This document shows, piece after piece, positions 1 through 5,800 of a stretch of DNA of 6,408 nucleotides. The DNA comes from Endomicrobiia bacterium (GTDB lineage: Bacteria; Elusimicrobiota; Endomicrobiia; Endomicrobiales; Endomicrobiaceae). Each line of letters opens with the position of its first letter. Within the stretch, counting starts at the first letter, position 1. Made by a program: the position numbers and the translations under genes. The DNA is taken from positions 1 to 6,408 of the forward strand of contig WQUP01000063.1 in the NCBI GenBank assembly GCA_009782015.1, read 5' to 3'. The notes beneath the pieces were generated by a model. That model saw nothing but the letters and a program-made list of their open reading frames with translations. It made no database searches and was not told the DNA's origin.

Positions 1-1
1 G

Positions 2-868
2 CAGGGCAGGTACGAAGAAGCCGAGAAAACTATACTTGCCGCCACAAAATATTCTAACGATCCGCTGATATACGAGCATCTCGGAGACGCTCTTGTCGAA
101 AACAACAAGATAAACGACGCGTGGGTAGCGTACGCGCTTTCTTTTGACATTGGCGGAGGAACAAATAAAAACGTCGGAAAAAAGCTTTTAATGGTGCAGG
201 AAAAACTCGATAAAAAAGTTCTGTTTTTGAAAATGCTTCAAAGAAGCGAAAACAACTACAGGCGGCTGCCGTCGTTTCGGGCAGGTTATACGGCTGCGCT
301 CGGTTCCGCCATTTACAAAGTCAAAACTTACGTGCCGTTTACTTATACGAGAGGCAGTGGCGTTAAAATAGAGATCCCGGGAAGATTTGCAATGGGCGGC
401 GCGGCCATATACATAAAGGACGGCAATATAGAATTTTCGCCCAAAGCGTTAAAAGACGAAATTCCTGCGGAATTGTCGAATATACTGGATTTTACTTCCG
501 AAATTTTCAGCGGACATTTTTACGAGCGTTTTGCCTCGGCAAAAATTACCCAAAAAAGCGGCAAAATAATATACTCGCTGCCGGACGAAGAGCTCGTTTT
601 GGATGACGCAACGGCGCTGATACTCAAAATAACCAAAGGCGGCAGTACGGCCGAGCCGGTCAAATACGACGGTTTTTTTACGTCAAAACTTCCGTCAAAG
701 ATAAAGGCCGCGTCAAAAGAGCCGAAATTCAAATGCGTTTTTGAATCTAAATCTTTTTCGCTGCTGCCCAGTGATTACAAACAGCAGACCGGAGAGCCCA
801 GGCTCGATGAGCCGGATAACAGCGGTATAAAAAATGAAAATAACACTGAAAGCTCCGGCAAAAATTAA
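2..868 (+). CDS. TPR protein with probable LolB/DUF4292-like C-terminal domain (5' partial)
   Basis: The frame is open from the window edge, so the N-terminus, including any signal peptide or lipoprotein cysteine, is missing; 288 residues are visible. Residues 1 to about 50 read as tetratricopeptide repeat: the GRYEEAE half-repeat, then a helix pair with YEHLGDALVENN and AWVAYALS spaced as in TPRs. The C-terminal part (about 85-260) is strand-rich and ends in YDGFF, then LPSKIKAASKEPKFKCVF, a pattern like the last strands of LolB or DUF4292 outer-membrane lipoprotein-insertion folds. No sequence search was possible, so this domain call is inference. Context supports it: Pseudomonas-type genomes carry a TPR gene and lolB just before ispE. 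The last 35 bases overlap ispE and encode a polar tail. A likely role is a periplasmic or outer-membrane-associated envelope protein. The first in-frame ATG (191) is internal to the TPR region and is not taken as the start. Confidence 0.72.
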   Translation, partial: QGRYEEAEKTILAATKYSNDPLIYEHLGDALVENNKINDAWVAYALSFDIGGGTNKNVGKKLLMVQEKLDKKVLFLKMLQRSENNYRRLPSFRAGYTAALGSAIYKVKTYVPFTYTRGSGVKIEIPGRFAMGGAAIYIKDGNIEFSPKALKDEIPAELSNILDFTSEIFSGHFYERFASAKITQKSGKIIYSLPDEELVLDDATALILKITKGGSTAEPVKYDGFFTSKLPSKIKAASKEPKFKCVFESKSFSLLPSDYKQQTGEPRLDEPDNSGIKNENNTESSGKN

Positions 869-1697
869 TCTTTTCCTTGAGATAACCTCAAAAAGACCGG
901 ACGGATACCATAATCTCCAAACCATAATGCAGACAGTAAGTCTGTATGACGAATTGACCTTTGAAGATTTGGGCGGCGCAGACCAGAGCATAATTCTCGA
1001 ATGCAGCAGCAAAGAACTGCCCGTTGACGAAAGTAATTTAATTTACAAGGCTGCGCTTGCGGTAAGAAAGTTTTATAATATAAACAGAGGCGTAAAGATA
1101 TTCCTTCAAAAAGAGATCCCGACAGGCGCCGGGCTTGGAGGCGGTTCGTCCGATGCGGCTGCGGCCATAAAAGGGCTTGTTCATATATGGGGTATAGAAG
1201 CAAAAAAAGCTGACTTGGAAAAAATAGCCGCGCAGCTAGGCTCTGACGTTCCTTTTTTTATTACGGGCGGCACGGCTTTGTGCGAAGGAAGGGGAGAAAT
1301 AGTAACTCCTCTGCCCGCGGTTTTGGGAATGCCCGTTATTCTTGTAAATCCGGGTTTCGGGGTTGCGACCGCTTCCGTTTACAAAAAGGTCGCTTTTCCA
1401 TTGACAAAACCGAGAAAAATTCATAGAATCACAAAACTTATCTGCGAAGGTTCTTTCGGTTATAGGAATGCTTCGGACTATTGTTTTAACAGGCTTGAGG
1501 AGTTCGTATTTCCGGATTATCCGCAGATAAAGAAAATTAAAAGGGTTTTAACTGAATTGGGTTGTGCAAGCTTTATGTCTGGCTCCGGCGCAACGATTTT
1601 TGGCATCTTTGACTCTGAATCTCAATCAGAAACCATCAAATCTAAGCTGCAAATGCATCAATGTAAGACCTGGGCTGTGCTATCTTCCGGGCAGTGA
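834..1697 (+). CDS. ispE: 4-diphosphocytidyl-2-C-methyl-D-erythritol kinase (IspE)
   Basis: Phosphorylates CDP-methylerythritol with ATP in the cytosolic MEP (non-mevalonate) pathway to isopentenyl diphosphate. The 287-residue length is normal. GHMP-kinase features are all present: the N-terminal APAKINLFLEI with the active-site Lys10, the ATP-binding loop PTGAGLGGGSSDAAA at 96-110, GSDVPFF at 136-142 with the catalytic Asp138, and the C-terminal glycine motif MSGSGATIFGIF at 248-259. ATG 834 is chosen because KINLFL must lie at the extreme N-terminus of this family. It lies inside the end of the preceding gene (35-base overlap) and has no clear Shine-Dalgarno sequence, so translational coupling to the upstream gene is likely. 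spoVG follows after 13 bases. Nothing suggests damage or transfer. Confidence 0.96.
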   Translation: MKITLKAPAKINLFLEITSKRPDGYHNLQTIMQTVSLYDELTFEDLGGADQSIILECSSKELPVDESNLIYKAALAVRKFYNINRGVKIFLQKEIPTGAGLGGGSSDAAAAIKGLVHIWGIEAKKADLEKIAAQLGSDVPFFITGGTALCEGRGEIVTPLPAVLGMPVILVNPGFGVATASVYKKVAFPLTKPRKIHRITKLICEGSFGYRNASDYCFNRLEEFVFPDYPQIKKIKRVLTELGCASFMSGSGATIFGIFDSESQSETIKSKLQMHQCKTWAVLSSGQ

Positions 1698-1710
1698 TGC
1701 GAGGTTATGG

Positions 1711-2043
1711 ATGAAGATAACGGAAATCAGAGTCTTTCCTAAAAACGAGGAAAAGCTGAAAGCTTATGCCGCTGTGACTTTCGATGATTGCTTTGTAGTG
1801 CATAATCTCAGAATCGTAAAAGGCGAAAAAGGGCTGATGGTATGCATGCCCTCGCGCAAGAAGAACGACGGAACTTTTAAGGATATAGCCCATCCTATAA
1901 CGAACTCTTTCAGGGACGAAATGGAGAAGCTTGTTTTAAAAGCTTACGAAGAAAAGATGAAAGAGCAGGCGATTACCGGGCCGGACGCCGCATACTTAGC
2001 GCGGCTTGCGGCTACGCGGGCGTTGGTTGACGAAGACGAGTAA
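1711..2043 (+). CDS. spoVG: SpoVG family nucleic-acid-binding regulator
   Basis: A 110-residue protein matching SpoVG, a small RNA- and DNA-binding regulator known from Bacillus, Staphylococcus and Borrelia and widespread in non-sporulating bacteria. The family signature is clear: MKITEIRVFP at the start, FVVHNLRIVKGEKGLMVCMP at 28-47, then DGTFKDIAHPI at 53-63. The C-terminal 30 or so residues are helical and acidic (ending DEDE), as is common and variable in the family. ATG 1711 is selected over upstream in-frame starts because GAGG at 1701-1704 lies six bases before it and the protein begins exactly as SpoVG does; an upstream in-frame ATG at 1564 is inside ispE. It lies 13 bases after ispE, consistent with cotranscription. 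The RNA target in this organism cannot be told. The presence of spoVG does not imply sporulation here. Confidence 0.95.
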   Translation: MKITEIRVFPKNEEKLKAYAAVTFDDCFVVHNLRIVKGEKGLMVCMPSRKKNDGTFKDIAHPITNSFRDEMEKLVLKAYEEKMKEQAITGPDAAYLARLAATRALVDEDE

Positions 2044-2069
2044 TCGGGGTTGTCGTCAATCCTGAAGCG

Positions 2070-2097
2070 GCAGCATTGCTGAAGCAGCATCGCTGAA
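2070..2097 (+). repeat. Two 14-bp tandem direct repeats that can form a hairpin
   Basis: gcagcattgctgaa (2070-2083) is followed at once by gcagcatcgctgaa (2084-2097), with one mismatch. The pair can also fold: tgctg at 2077-2081 pairs with cagca at 2085-2089 around a 3-base loop, and cagc 2071-2074 pairs with gctg 2092-2095 across a 2x2 internal loop. It lies 27 bases after the spoVG stop codon. There is no T run after it, so it is not a convincing intrinsic terminator. The rest of 2044-2128 shows no gene or other site I can support. Confidence 0.5.
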
Positions 2098-2128
2098 TTT
2101 GGCCGGCAAGCACGCCTAAACTGCCGTT

Positions 2129-2239
2129 GTCATCCTGAGGGAGTTTACGACCGAAGGATCCAGACCAAAAGACCGGCAGTTTTGTCGTCTAGATTCTTCG
2201 AGTACAATGTCCTGAGGACAAAGTCCTCTCAGAATGACA
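2129..2239. repeat. Imperfect palindromic intergenic element (tcatcctgag ... cagaatgac type)
   Basis: The ends are inverted copies: tgtcatcctgag at 2129-2140 matches, with one mismatch, the reverse complement of the bases ending at 2239. Further in, cgaaggatccaga (2152-2164) matches the reverse complement of 2188-2200 with two mismatches. Inside the right half is the hairpin gaggac-aaa-gtcctc (2214-2228). A separate perfect 9-bp inverted pair, aaactgccg (2118-2126) and cggcagttt (2174-2182), crosses the main pairing and could give an alternative fold. From memory, sequences of this type (tcatcctgag...gaaggatc...gattcttcg...cagaatgac) occur as dispersed intergenic repeats in many unrelated bacteria. 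No reading frame here looks coding. The 44 bases between it and the tRNA are A-rich; I found no promoter with good spacing. Confidence 0.7.
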
Positions 2240-2283
2240 AACAAAGACTTTAAATAGCGGCAAACGAACCTAAAAACAACGAT

Positions 2284-2354
2284 TCCGGGATTGTGTAATG
2301 GTAGCACAAGGGATTTTGGATCCCTTTGTCTAGGTTCGAATCCTAGTCCCGGAG
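2284..2354 (+). tRNA. tRNA-Gln (anticodon UUG)
   Basis: A full cloverleaf can be drawn. The acceptor TCCGGGA (2284-2290) pairs perfectly with TCCCGGA (2347-2353), with discriminator G at 2354, as expected for glutamine. The D-arm is gtgt/gcac around aatggta. The anticodon stem AGGGA/TCCCT (2309-2313/2321-2325) encloses loop ttttgga with anticodon TTG at 2316-2318. The variable loop is four bases, and the T-arm CTAGG/CCTAG (2330-2334/2342-2346) encloses TTCGAAT. The 3' CCA is not encoded (tttt follows), so CCA must be added enzymatically. It lies only 17 bases before glmU with no terminator between, so cotranscription and processing from the glmU message are likely. tRNA-Gln next to ispE/prs is a known neighbourhood in Pseudomonas-type genomes. 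Confidence 0.97.
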
Positions 2355-2371
2355 TTTTGGGACTTCTAAAA

Positions 2372-3754
2372 ATGAAAAAATTTTCTGCAGTAATCCTTGC
2401 AGCCGGAGCCGGAACGAGAATGAAATCTTCCGTGCCCAAAGTTTTGCATAAGCTTTCCGGCAAAAGCCTCATAGATTGGGTGATCGATTCGGTGGAATCG
2501 CTGAAGCCAGACAATATTGTCGTAGTTTTGGGGCACAAAGCGGAAACTTTAGAAAAAGCTCTGGCCGGGCGAAATGTAAAAATCGTGTATCAAAAAGAGC
2601 AGCTCGGTTCTGCGCACGCGCTAATGCAGGCCGGTAAAGTTTTGAAGAGTTATAACGGCGACATTTTAGTTATCAGCGGAGACGTCCCTCTAGTAAAACC
2701 CGCAACGCTTGCCTCTCTTTTAAAACGCAGCAAAGAAAATAAAGCTTCGGTAACGGTGCTGACTGCCGAAGTTGACAATCCGTTCGGGTACGGACGTATA
2801 ATAAGGGGGGCAAGAACTGAAGCAGGTTCTGCCCTTGAAAAGATAGCGGAAGAAAAAGACGCAAGCGCGTCTGAAAAAGCCGTAAAAGAAATAAATTCCG
2901 GCATATACTGTTTTGACAAAAATGTATGGAAAGCTCTTTCTAAAGTAAAACCGAACAACGCCAAAAAAGAGTACTATCTGACCGACACGGTGGAAATACT
3001 CAAAAAAGAAGGCAAAAAAGCGGCGGTTTGTCCGGCGCGCAGCGCCTTTGAAGTAAAAGGAATAAACAGCCGCGCAGAACTTGAGCAGGCCGAACAAGCC
3101 TTGCTTGACGGGAAAATTTCTTCGCTTTTGGAAAACGGCGTGACGGTAATCGACAGAAAAAATGTTTACGTCTCTTTTGACGCAAAGATCGGGCAGGACA
3201 CGGTGATATATCCCGGAGCTTTTATAGGCAGGGGCGTAAAAATAGGCAGAAGCTGCCTGATAAAAGGTTCAAGCTTTATCGAAAATTCGGAGATAGGCGA
3301 CAACTGCCAAATAAGTTACTCTTACGTGAGCGGCGCAAAAACCGGAAACGATATAAAAATCGGCCCGTTTTCGCATATAAGGCCTGGCAGCGTTTTAAAA
3401 GATAACGTCAAAGTCGGAAATTTCAGCGAAACGAAAAAATCGGTAATCGCAAAAAACTCCAAAGTAAACCATCTTTCTTACATAGGCGACGCGGAGGTAG
3501 GCGAAAACGTCAACATCGGCGCGGGCACGATAACCTGCAACTATGACGGCGAGAAAAAGCATAAAACCGTAATCGGCGCCGGCTCTTTCGTAGGCTCAAA
3601 CGTAAATTTTGTGGCGCCGGTAAAAATAGGCAAAGACGTTTTAGTCGCAGCCGGTTCCACGATAACGCACGACATACCTTCCGGCAAGCTGGCAATAGCG
3701 CGTGCAAGGCAGGAAGTCAAAAGAAGAAAAGAAAGAGTGAAGATTGGAGAGTGA
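2372..3754 (+). CDS. glmU: Bifunctional GlmU: GlcN-1-P acetyltransferase / GlcNAc-1-P uridyltransferase
   Basis: Makes UDP-GlcNAc, the precursor of peptidoglycan and lipid A, in the cytosol. The protein has 460 residues, the family's usual size. The N-terminal uridyltransferase domain has LAAGAGTRMKSSVPKVLH (9-26), QLGSAHAL (77-84), GDVPL (103-107, metal-binding Asp104), FGYGR (138-142) and Asn231. The left-handed beta-helix (about 268-435) holds acetyltransferase residues: RPGS at 337, ETKK at 353-356, HLSY with the probable catalytic His367, and GAGTITCNYDG at 383-393. ATG 2372 is chosen because KKFSAVILAAG must start the protein; the frame is open further upstream only through the tRNA. 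Only a weak GGGA (2359-2362) precedes it, nine bases from the start. The last residues, RVKIGE, and the TGA stop are encoded by the first arm of a repeat element, so the original tail may have been replaced. Confidence 0.97.
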   Translation: MKKFSAVILAAGAGTRMKSSVPKVLHKLSGKSLIDWVIDSVESLKPDNIVVVLGHKAETLEKALAGRNVKIVYQKEQLGSAHALMQAGKVLKSYNGDILVISGDVPLVKPATLASLLKRSKENKASVTVLTAEVDNPFGYGRIIRGARTEAGSALEKIAEEKDASASEKAVKEINSGIYCFDKNVWKALSKVKPNNAKKEYYLTDTVEILKKEGKKAAVCPARSAFEVKGINSRAELEQAEQALLDGKISSLLENGVTVIDRKNVYVSFDAKIGQDTVIYPGAFIGRGVKIGRSCLIKGSSFIENSEIGDNCQISYSYVSGAKTGNDIKIGPFSHIRPGSVLKDNVKVGNFSETKKSVIAKNSKVNHLSYIGDAEVGENVNIGAGTITCNYDGEKKHKTVIGAGSFVGSNVNFVAPVKIGKDVLVAAGSTITHDIPSGKLAIARARQEVKRRKERVKIGE

Positions 3755-3821
3755 AGAGTGGAGATACTTCAACGGCTTTGTTTTTGTCGTATCTTCACTC
3801 CTCACTCTTCACTCCCCACTC
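3735..3821. repeat. Arm-and-core palindrome I: gagtgaa heptamer arms
   Basis: The left arm (3735-3767) is four heptamers, gagtgaa, gattgga, gagtgaa, gagtgga, plus gatac. The right arm (3789-3821), read on the opposite strand, is gagtggg, gagtgaa, gagtgag, gagtgaa, gatac. The two 33-base arms match at 27 positions, and two further positions would be G-U pairs in RNA, giving a long hairpin over a 21-base core (3768-3788) with a T5 run. The in-frame glmU stop (3752-3754) is inside the third unit. Each gagtgaa carries TGA, and because 7 is not a multiple of 3, successive units place TGA in different frames. The element ends 10 bases before the prs Shine-Dalgarno sequence. No T run follows the right arm, so simple intrinsic termination is not supported. 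Confidence 0.85.
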
Positions 3822-3839
3822 TGCCGTTAAAGAGGAACT

Positions 3840-4787
3840 ATGAAGCTCAAAATCATCTCGGGTAATGCAAACATCGAACTGTCAAAGCAGATAGTGCAAA
3901 AGCTTGGCGTTGAGCTCAGCGAAGCTAAAGTCGGACGTTTCAGCGACGGCGAAGTGCAGGTTAAGATAGTCGATAATGTCCGCGGAGCCGACTGCTACAT
4001 AATACAGCCGACGTGCTCGCCGGTAAATGAAAACCTGATGGAGCTTTTGATAATAGCCGACGCGCTAAAAAGGGCTTCGGCAAAAAGAATTACGGCCGTC
4101 ATGCCGTATTACGGCTACGGCAGGCAGGACAGAAAGGCAGAGCCGAGGGTTCCGATCACGGCAAGGCTTGTCGCAAATCTTGTCGCGACTTCCGGCATAA
4201 CCAGAGTTTTGACTATGGACTTGCACGCGGGGCAGATTCAGGGATTTTTCGACATACCGGTCGATCATCTCTACGGAACGCCCGTAATTTTGAGTTACTT
4301 TCAGGAAAAGAAAGCCAAAGACGAAAATTTTAAAGACATAGTTATCGTCTCTCCTGACGCGGGCGGCGTGGAAAGAGCGCGTTCTTTCGCCAAACATTTT
4401 AACGCAGATCTTGCGATAGTCGATAAAAGAAGGCCGCGCCCGAACGAAGCCGCGATAATGAACATCATCGGCGACGTCAAAGATAAAACCTGCATAATTC
4501 TCGACGACCTTGTGGACACGGCAGGCACGCTCACTAAAGTCGCCGGCGCGATAAAAGAAAAAGGCGCCGCAAGAGTTTTCGCCACGGCGTCGCACGGCGT
4601 TCTCTCGGGAAACGCCAGGCAAAAGATTCAGGATTCCTGCATCGAAGAGCTTGTCATAACGGATTCCATTCCGCTTTCGCCGGACGGCCCCGCGGATAAA
4701 ATAGTCGTTCTAAGCATAGCTTCGATTTTAGCGGAAGCAATAATGAGAATATCCAACGACGAATCGATTTCGGCGTTGTTCTTATAA
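3840..4787 (+). CDS. prs: Ribose-phosphate pyrophosphokinase (PRPP synthetase)
   Basis: Transfers pyrophosphate from ATP to ribose-5-phosphate, giving PRPP for nucleotide, histidine, tryptophan and NAD synthesis. The 315-residue class I enzyme is complete: FSDGEVQV (34-41), the ATP-site YGYGRQDRK (91-99), the metal-binding signature MDLHAGQIQGFFDIP (126-140), the flexible catalytic loop KRRPRPNEA (196-204) and the PRPP loop DDLVDTAGT (222-230). The protein ends ISALFL, the usual kind of C-terminus for the family. ATG 3840 is preceded by GAGG at 3832-3835, four bases away, a usable ribosome site. It stands between two palindromic elements: I ends 18 bases before its start, and II begins three bases after its stop. 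The order glmU-prs-ctc-pth is as in Bacillus. Confidence 0.97.
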   Translation: MKLKIISGNANIELSKQIVQKLGVELSEAKVGRFSDGEVQVKIVDNVRGADCYIIQPTCSPVNENLMELLIIADALKRASAKRITAVMPYYGYGRQDRKAEPRVPITARLVANLVATSGITRVLTMDLHAGQIQGFFDIPVDHLYGTPVILSYFQEKKAKDENFKDIVIVSPDAGGVERARSFAKHFNADLAIVDKRRPRPNEAAIMNIIGDVKDKTCIILDDLVDTAGTLTKVAGAIKEKGAARVFATASHGVLSGNARQKIQDSCIEELVITDSIPLSPDGPADKIVVLSIASILAEAIMRISNDESISALFL

Positions 4788-4790
4788 AGA

Positions 4791-4929
4791 CAGTTAATAA
4801 TTAATAGTGAATAGTTAATAGTTAACGGCAAACAACAATGAATATTGCGGCGAAGGGACGATGTCCCAAAGGGACAATGTCCCGAAGCCGCTCGACAATT
4901 ATTAACTATTAATTATTCACTATTAACTG
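4791..4929. repeat. Arm-and-core palindrome II: agttaat-type heptamer arms
   Basis: The left arm starts three bases after the prs stop and reads as heptamers agttaat, aattaat, agtgaat, agttaat, agttaac (4792-4826). The right arm (4897-4929), on the opposite strand, reads agttaat, agtgaat, aattaat, agttaat, then aatt. Over 33 bases the arms agree at 28, and the differences are mostly a changed order of unit variants. The core (about 4824-4896) is unrelated to that of element I and holds its own hairpin. TAA, TAG or TGA occurs in each unit, so the left arm closes every reading frame. The right arm is followed by the palindrome aactgcagtt (4925-4934) and then the rplY Shine-Dalgarno sequence. 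A copy of the right arm, reversed, lies at the window end. Confidence 0.87.
4847..4891 (+). other. Nested double hairpin in the core of palindrome II
   Basis: Two tandem hairpins of the same design, gggac-gat-gtccc (4855-4867) and gggac-aat-gtccc (4871-4883), are separated by aaa and enclosed by gcggc (4847-4851) and gccgc (4887-4891), with gaa on both inner flanks. They could form a three-way cruciform. Alternatively they form one long stem, in which tgtccc-aaa-gggaca (4862-4876) is the tip and gggac/gtccc the base. No T run follows. It is visible structure only; any role in transcript stability or termination is inference. Confidence 0.65.
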
Positions 4930-4950
4930 CAGTTAAAACGGAGGATTTAA

Positions 4951-5670
4951 ATGAAGGAAGTAATTTTGGAAACTGAAGTCAGGGAAACCGGCTCGAAAAG
5001 CAGTCTTGAGGCGTTTAGAAAGCAGGGAAAAATACCCGGAACATTTTACGGAAAAGGCGTAAAGCCTTCCAATATAGCCGTAAACTCCAGAGATTTTATG
5101 ACGATAATCGCGGAAAACGGCGCCAACGTCATAATCAGCCTGAAGCTGAAAGACGGCAAAAAGCCCGTCATAGTAAAAGAGCTTCAGAGAAATATTTTGA
5201 CCCAGGCTCCCATACACGTTGATTTTCAGGCGATTTCGCTTAAAGAGAAGATCGAAGTTCTCGTTCCGATACATATCGAAGGTATTGCCGACGGCGTAAA
5301 AAATGCCGGCGGAGTTATGGAACATATCGTCAGAGAAGTCAGAATCGCGGCTCTTCCTACAAACATCCCGCAGAAAATCAGCCTGGACGTTTCTGCTCTT
5401 ACGATAGGAAAAGGCCTTACCATAGCGGATTTGCCCAAACTTGAAGGCGTGGAATATCTGCAGGATCCTTCGACTTTGGTTGTCAATGTCGTCACGGTCA
5501 AAGTGGAAGAAGAAAAACCCGCGGCGGAAGCTGCGGCGGCAGGTACGGAACCTGCGCAGCCTGAAGTCATATCCAAAGGCAAGAAAGATAAAGAAGGCGA
5601 AGAAGGCGCAGCAGCAGCCGGCGGAGCCGGAGCAGCCAAAGCAGCGCCCGCCGCCGGAACGAAAAAATAA
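4951..5670 (+). CDS. rplY: Large ribosomal subunit protein bL25, long (Ctc/TL5) form
   Basis: Binds 5S rRNA in the 50S subunit. The 239-residue protein has three parts. The 5S-binding domain (about 1-92) has IPGTFYGKG at 28-36 and ends IHVDFQ. The TL5/CTC beta domain (about 95-185) has GVKNAGGVMEHIVREV at 115-130, ALPTNIP at 134-140 and LTIADLPKLEG at 156-166. A low-complexity tail (about 187-239) is rich in Ala, Glu, Gly and Lys. That tail is typical of long bL25 proteins but is on the long side here and is encoded by GC-rich, repeat-like codons. ATG 4951 has the best ribosome site in the window, GGAGGA at 4940-4945, five bases away. The position between prs and pth is conserved in both Bacillus-type and proteobacterial orders. 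Confidence 0.96.
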   Translation: MKEVILETEVRETGSKSSLEAFRKQGKIPGTFYGKGVKPSNIAVNSRDFMTIIAENGANVIISLKLKDGKKPVIVKELQRNILTQAPIHVDFQAISLKEKIEVLVPIHIEGIADGVKNAGGVMEHIVREVRIAALPTNIPQKISLDVSALTIGKGLTIADLPKLEGVEYLQDPSTLVVNVVTVKVEEEKPAAEAAAAGTEPAQPEVISKGKKDKEGEEGAAAAGGAGAAKAAPAAGTKK

Positions 5671-5677
5671 TAACTGC

Positions 5678-5682
5678 GGAGG
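5678..5682 (+). promoter_or_regulatory. Orphan Shine-Dalgarno-like GGAGG upstream of palindrome III
   Basis: GGAGG lies seven bases after the rplY stop codon and directly before palindrome III, while pth, 137 bases downstream, has no recognisable ribosome site. The simplest reading is that this was the pth ribosome site before an element was inserted. It also lies five bases before ATG 5688, which opens a 17-codon frame ending at 5741 (MRRGEDAKQQLLSSLRA) made entirely of element sequence. That frame is probably not a real gene but could be translated. Confidence 0.35.
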
Positions 5683-5685
5683 CCA

Positions 5686-5800
5686 GGATGCGAAGAGGCG
5701 AGGATGCAAAGCAACAACTATTGTCGTCATTGCGGGCTTGACCCGCAATCTGTTGTTACCGTTTTTGTTCGTTGCTTCGCATCATCGCATCTTCGCGTCC
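5686..5800. repeat. Arm-and-core palindrome III: gatgcgaa octamer arms
   Basis: The left arm (5686-5715) reads g, then octamers gatgcgaa, gaggcgag, gatgcaaa, then gcaac. The right arm (5771-5800), on the opposite strand, reads g, gacgcgaa, gatgcgat, gatgcgaa, gcaac. The arms agree at 26 of 30 bases. The layout matches palindromes I and II (short tandem units, a fixed 5-base inner end, a different core), but with an 8-bp period. The 55-base core contains a perfect hairpin and an outer aacaac/gttgtt pair (5713-5718/5752-5757). The element fills most of the rplY-pth gap. It is open in the pth frame throughout, so that frame runs unbroken from inside rplY to the end of pth, although translation of this stretch is not expected. 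Confidence 0.83.
5729..5749 (+). other. Perfect stem-loop in the core of palindrome III
   Basis: attgcggg (5729-5736) and cccgcaat (5742-5749) pair over 8 bp around cttga. The surrounding sequence (gtc before, ctg after) resembles, from memory, a dispersed intergenic repeat seen in several bacterial groups, including Rickettsiales, whose chance translations contain GLTRN. Here the pth-frame reading gives VIAGLTRNL. No immediate T run follows; a T5 comes 12 bases later (5762-5766), too far for a classic terminator. Confidence 0.7.

Noticed and set aside
1564..1710. N-terminal extension of spoVG from ATG 1564
   Set aside because: The extension overlaps ispE out of frame; the SpoVG family start and a Shine-Dalgarno sequence both point to 1711.
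2240..2283. Promoter for tRNA-Gln (taaata or taaaaa as -10)
   Set aside because: No acceptable -35 hexamer lies at 16-18 bases from either candidate; the match is what an A-rich stretch gives by chance.
2116..2538. Antisense open frame (140 codons) across the intergenic element, the tRNA and the glmU start
   Set aside because: It runs through a clear tRNA and an inverted repeat; its GLGFEPRQRDP-like stretch is a typical artefact of translating a tRNA in reverse.
3735..3821. CRISPR array from short repeated units
   Set aside because: Units are 7 bp with no spacers, arranged as inverted arms around one core, and no cas gene is present.
3735..3830. Simple intrinsic terminator after glmU
   Set aside because: The stem is strong but the T run is in the loop, not after the right arm, and prs follows closely with a normal ribosome site.
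4065..4622. Antisense open frame (185 codons) opposite prs
   Set aside because: Low-quality composition with no motif, and entirely within a well-supported PRPP synthetase gene.
4933..5748. Long antisense open frame (271 codons) opposite rplY and palindrome III
   Set aside because: It is a shadow of the rplY codon pattern: Phe/Arg/Tyr-rich, no recognisable domain, and opposite a clear bL25 gene.
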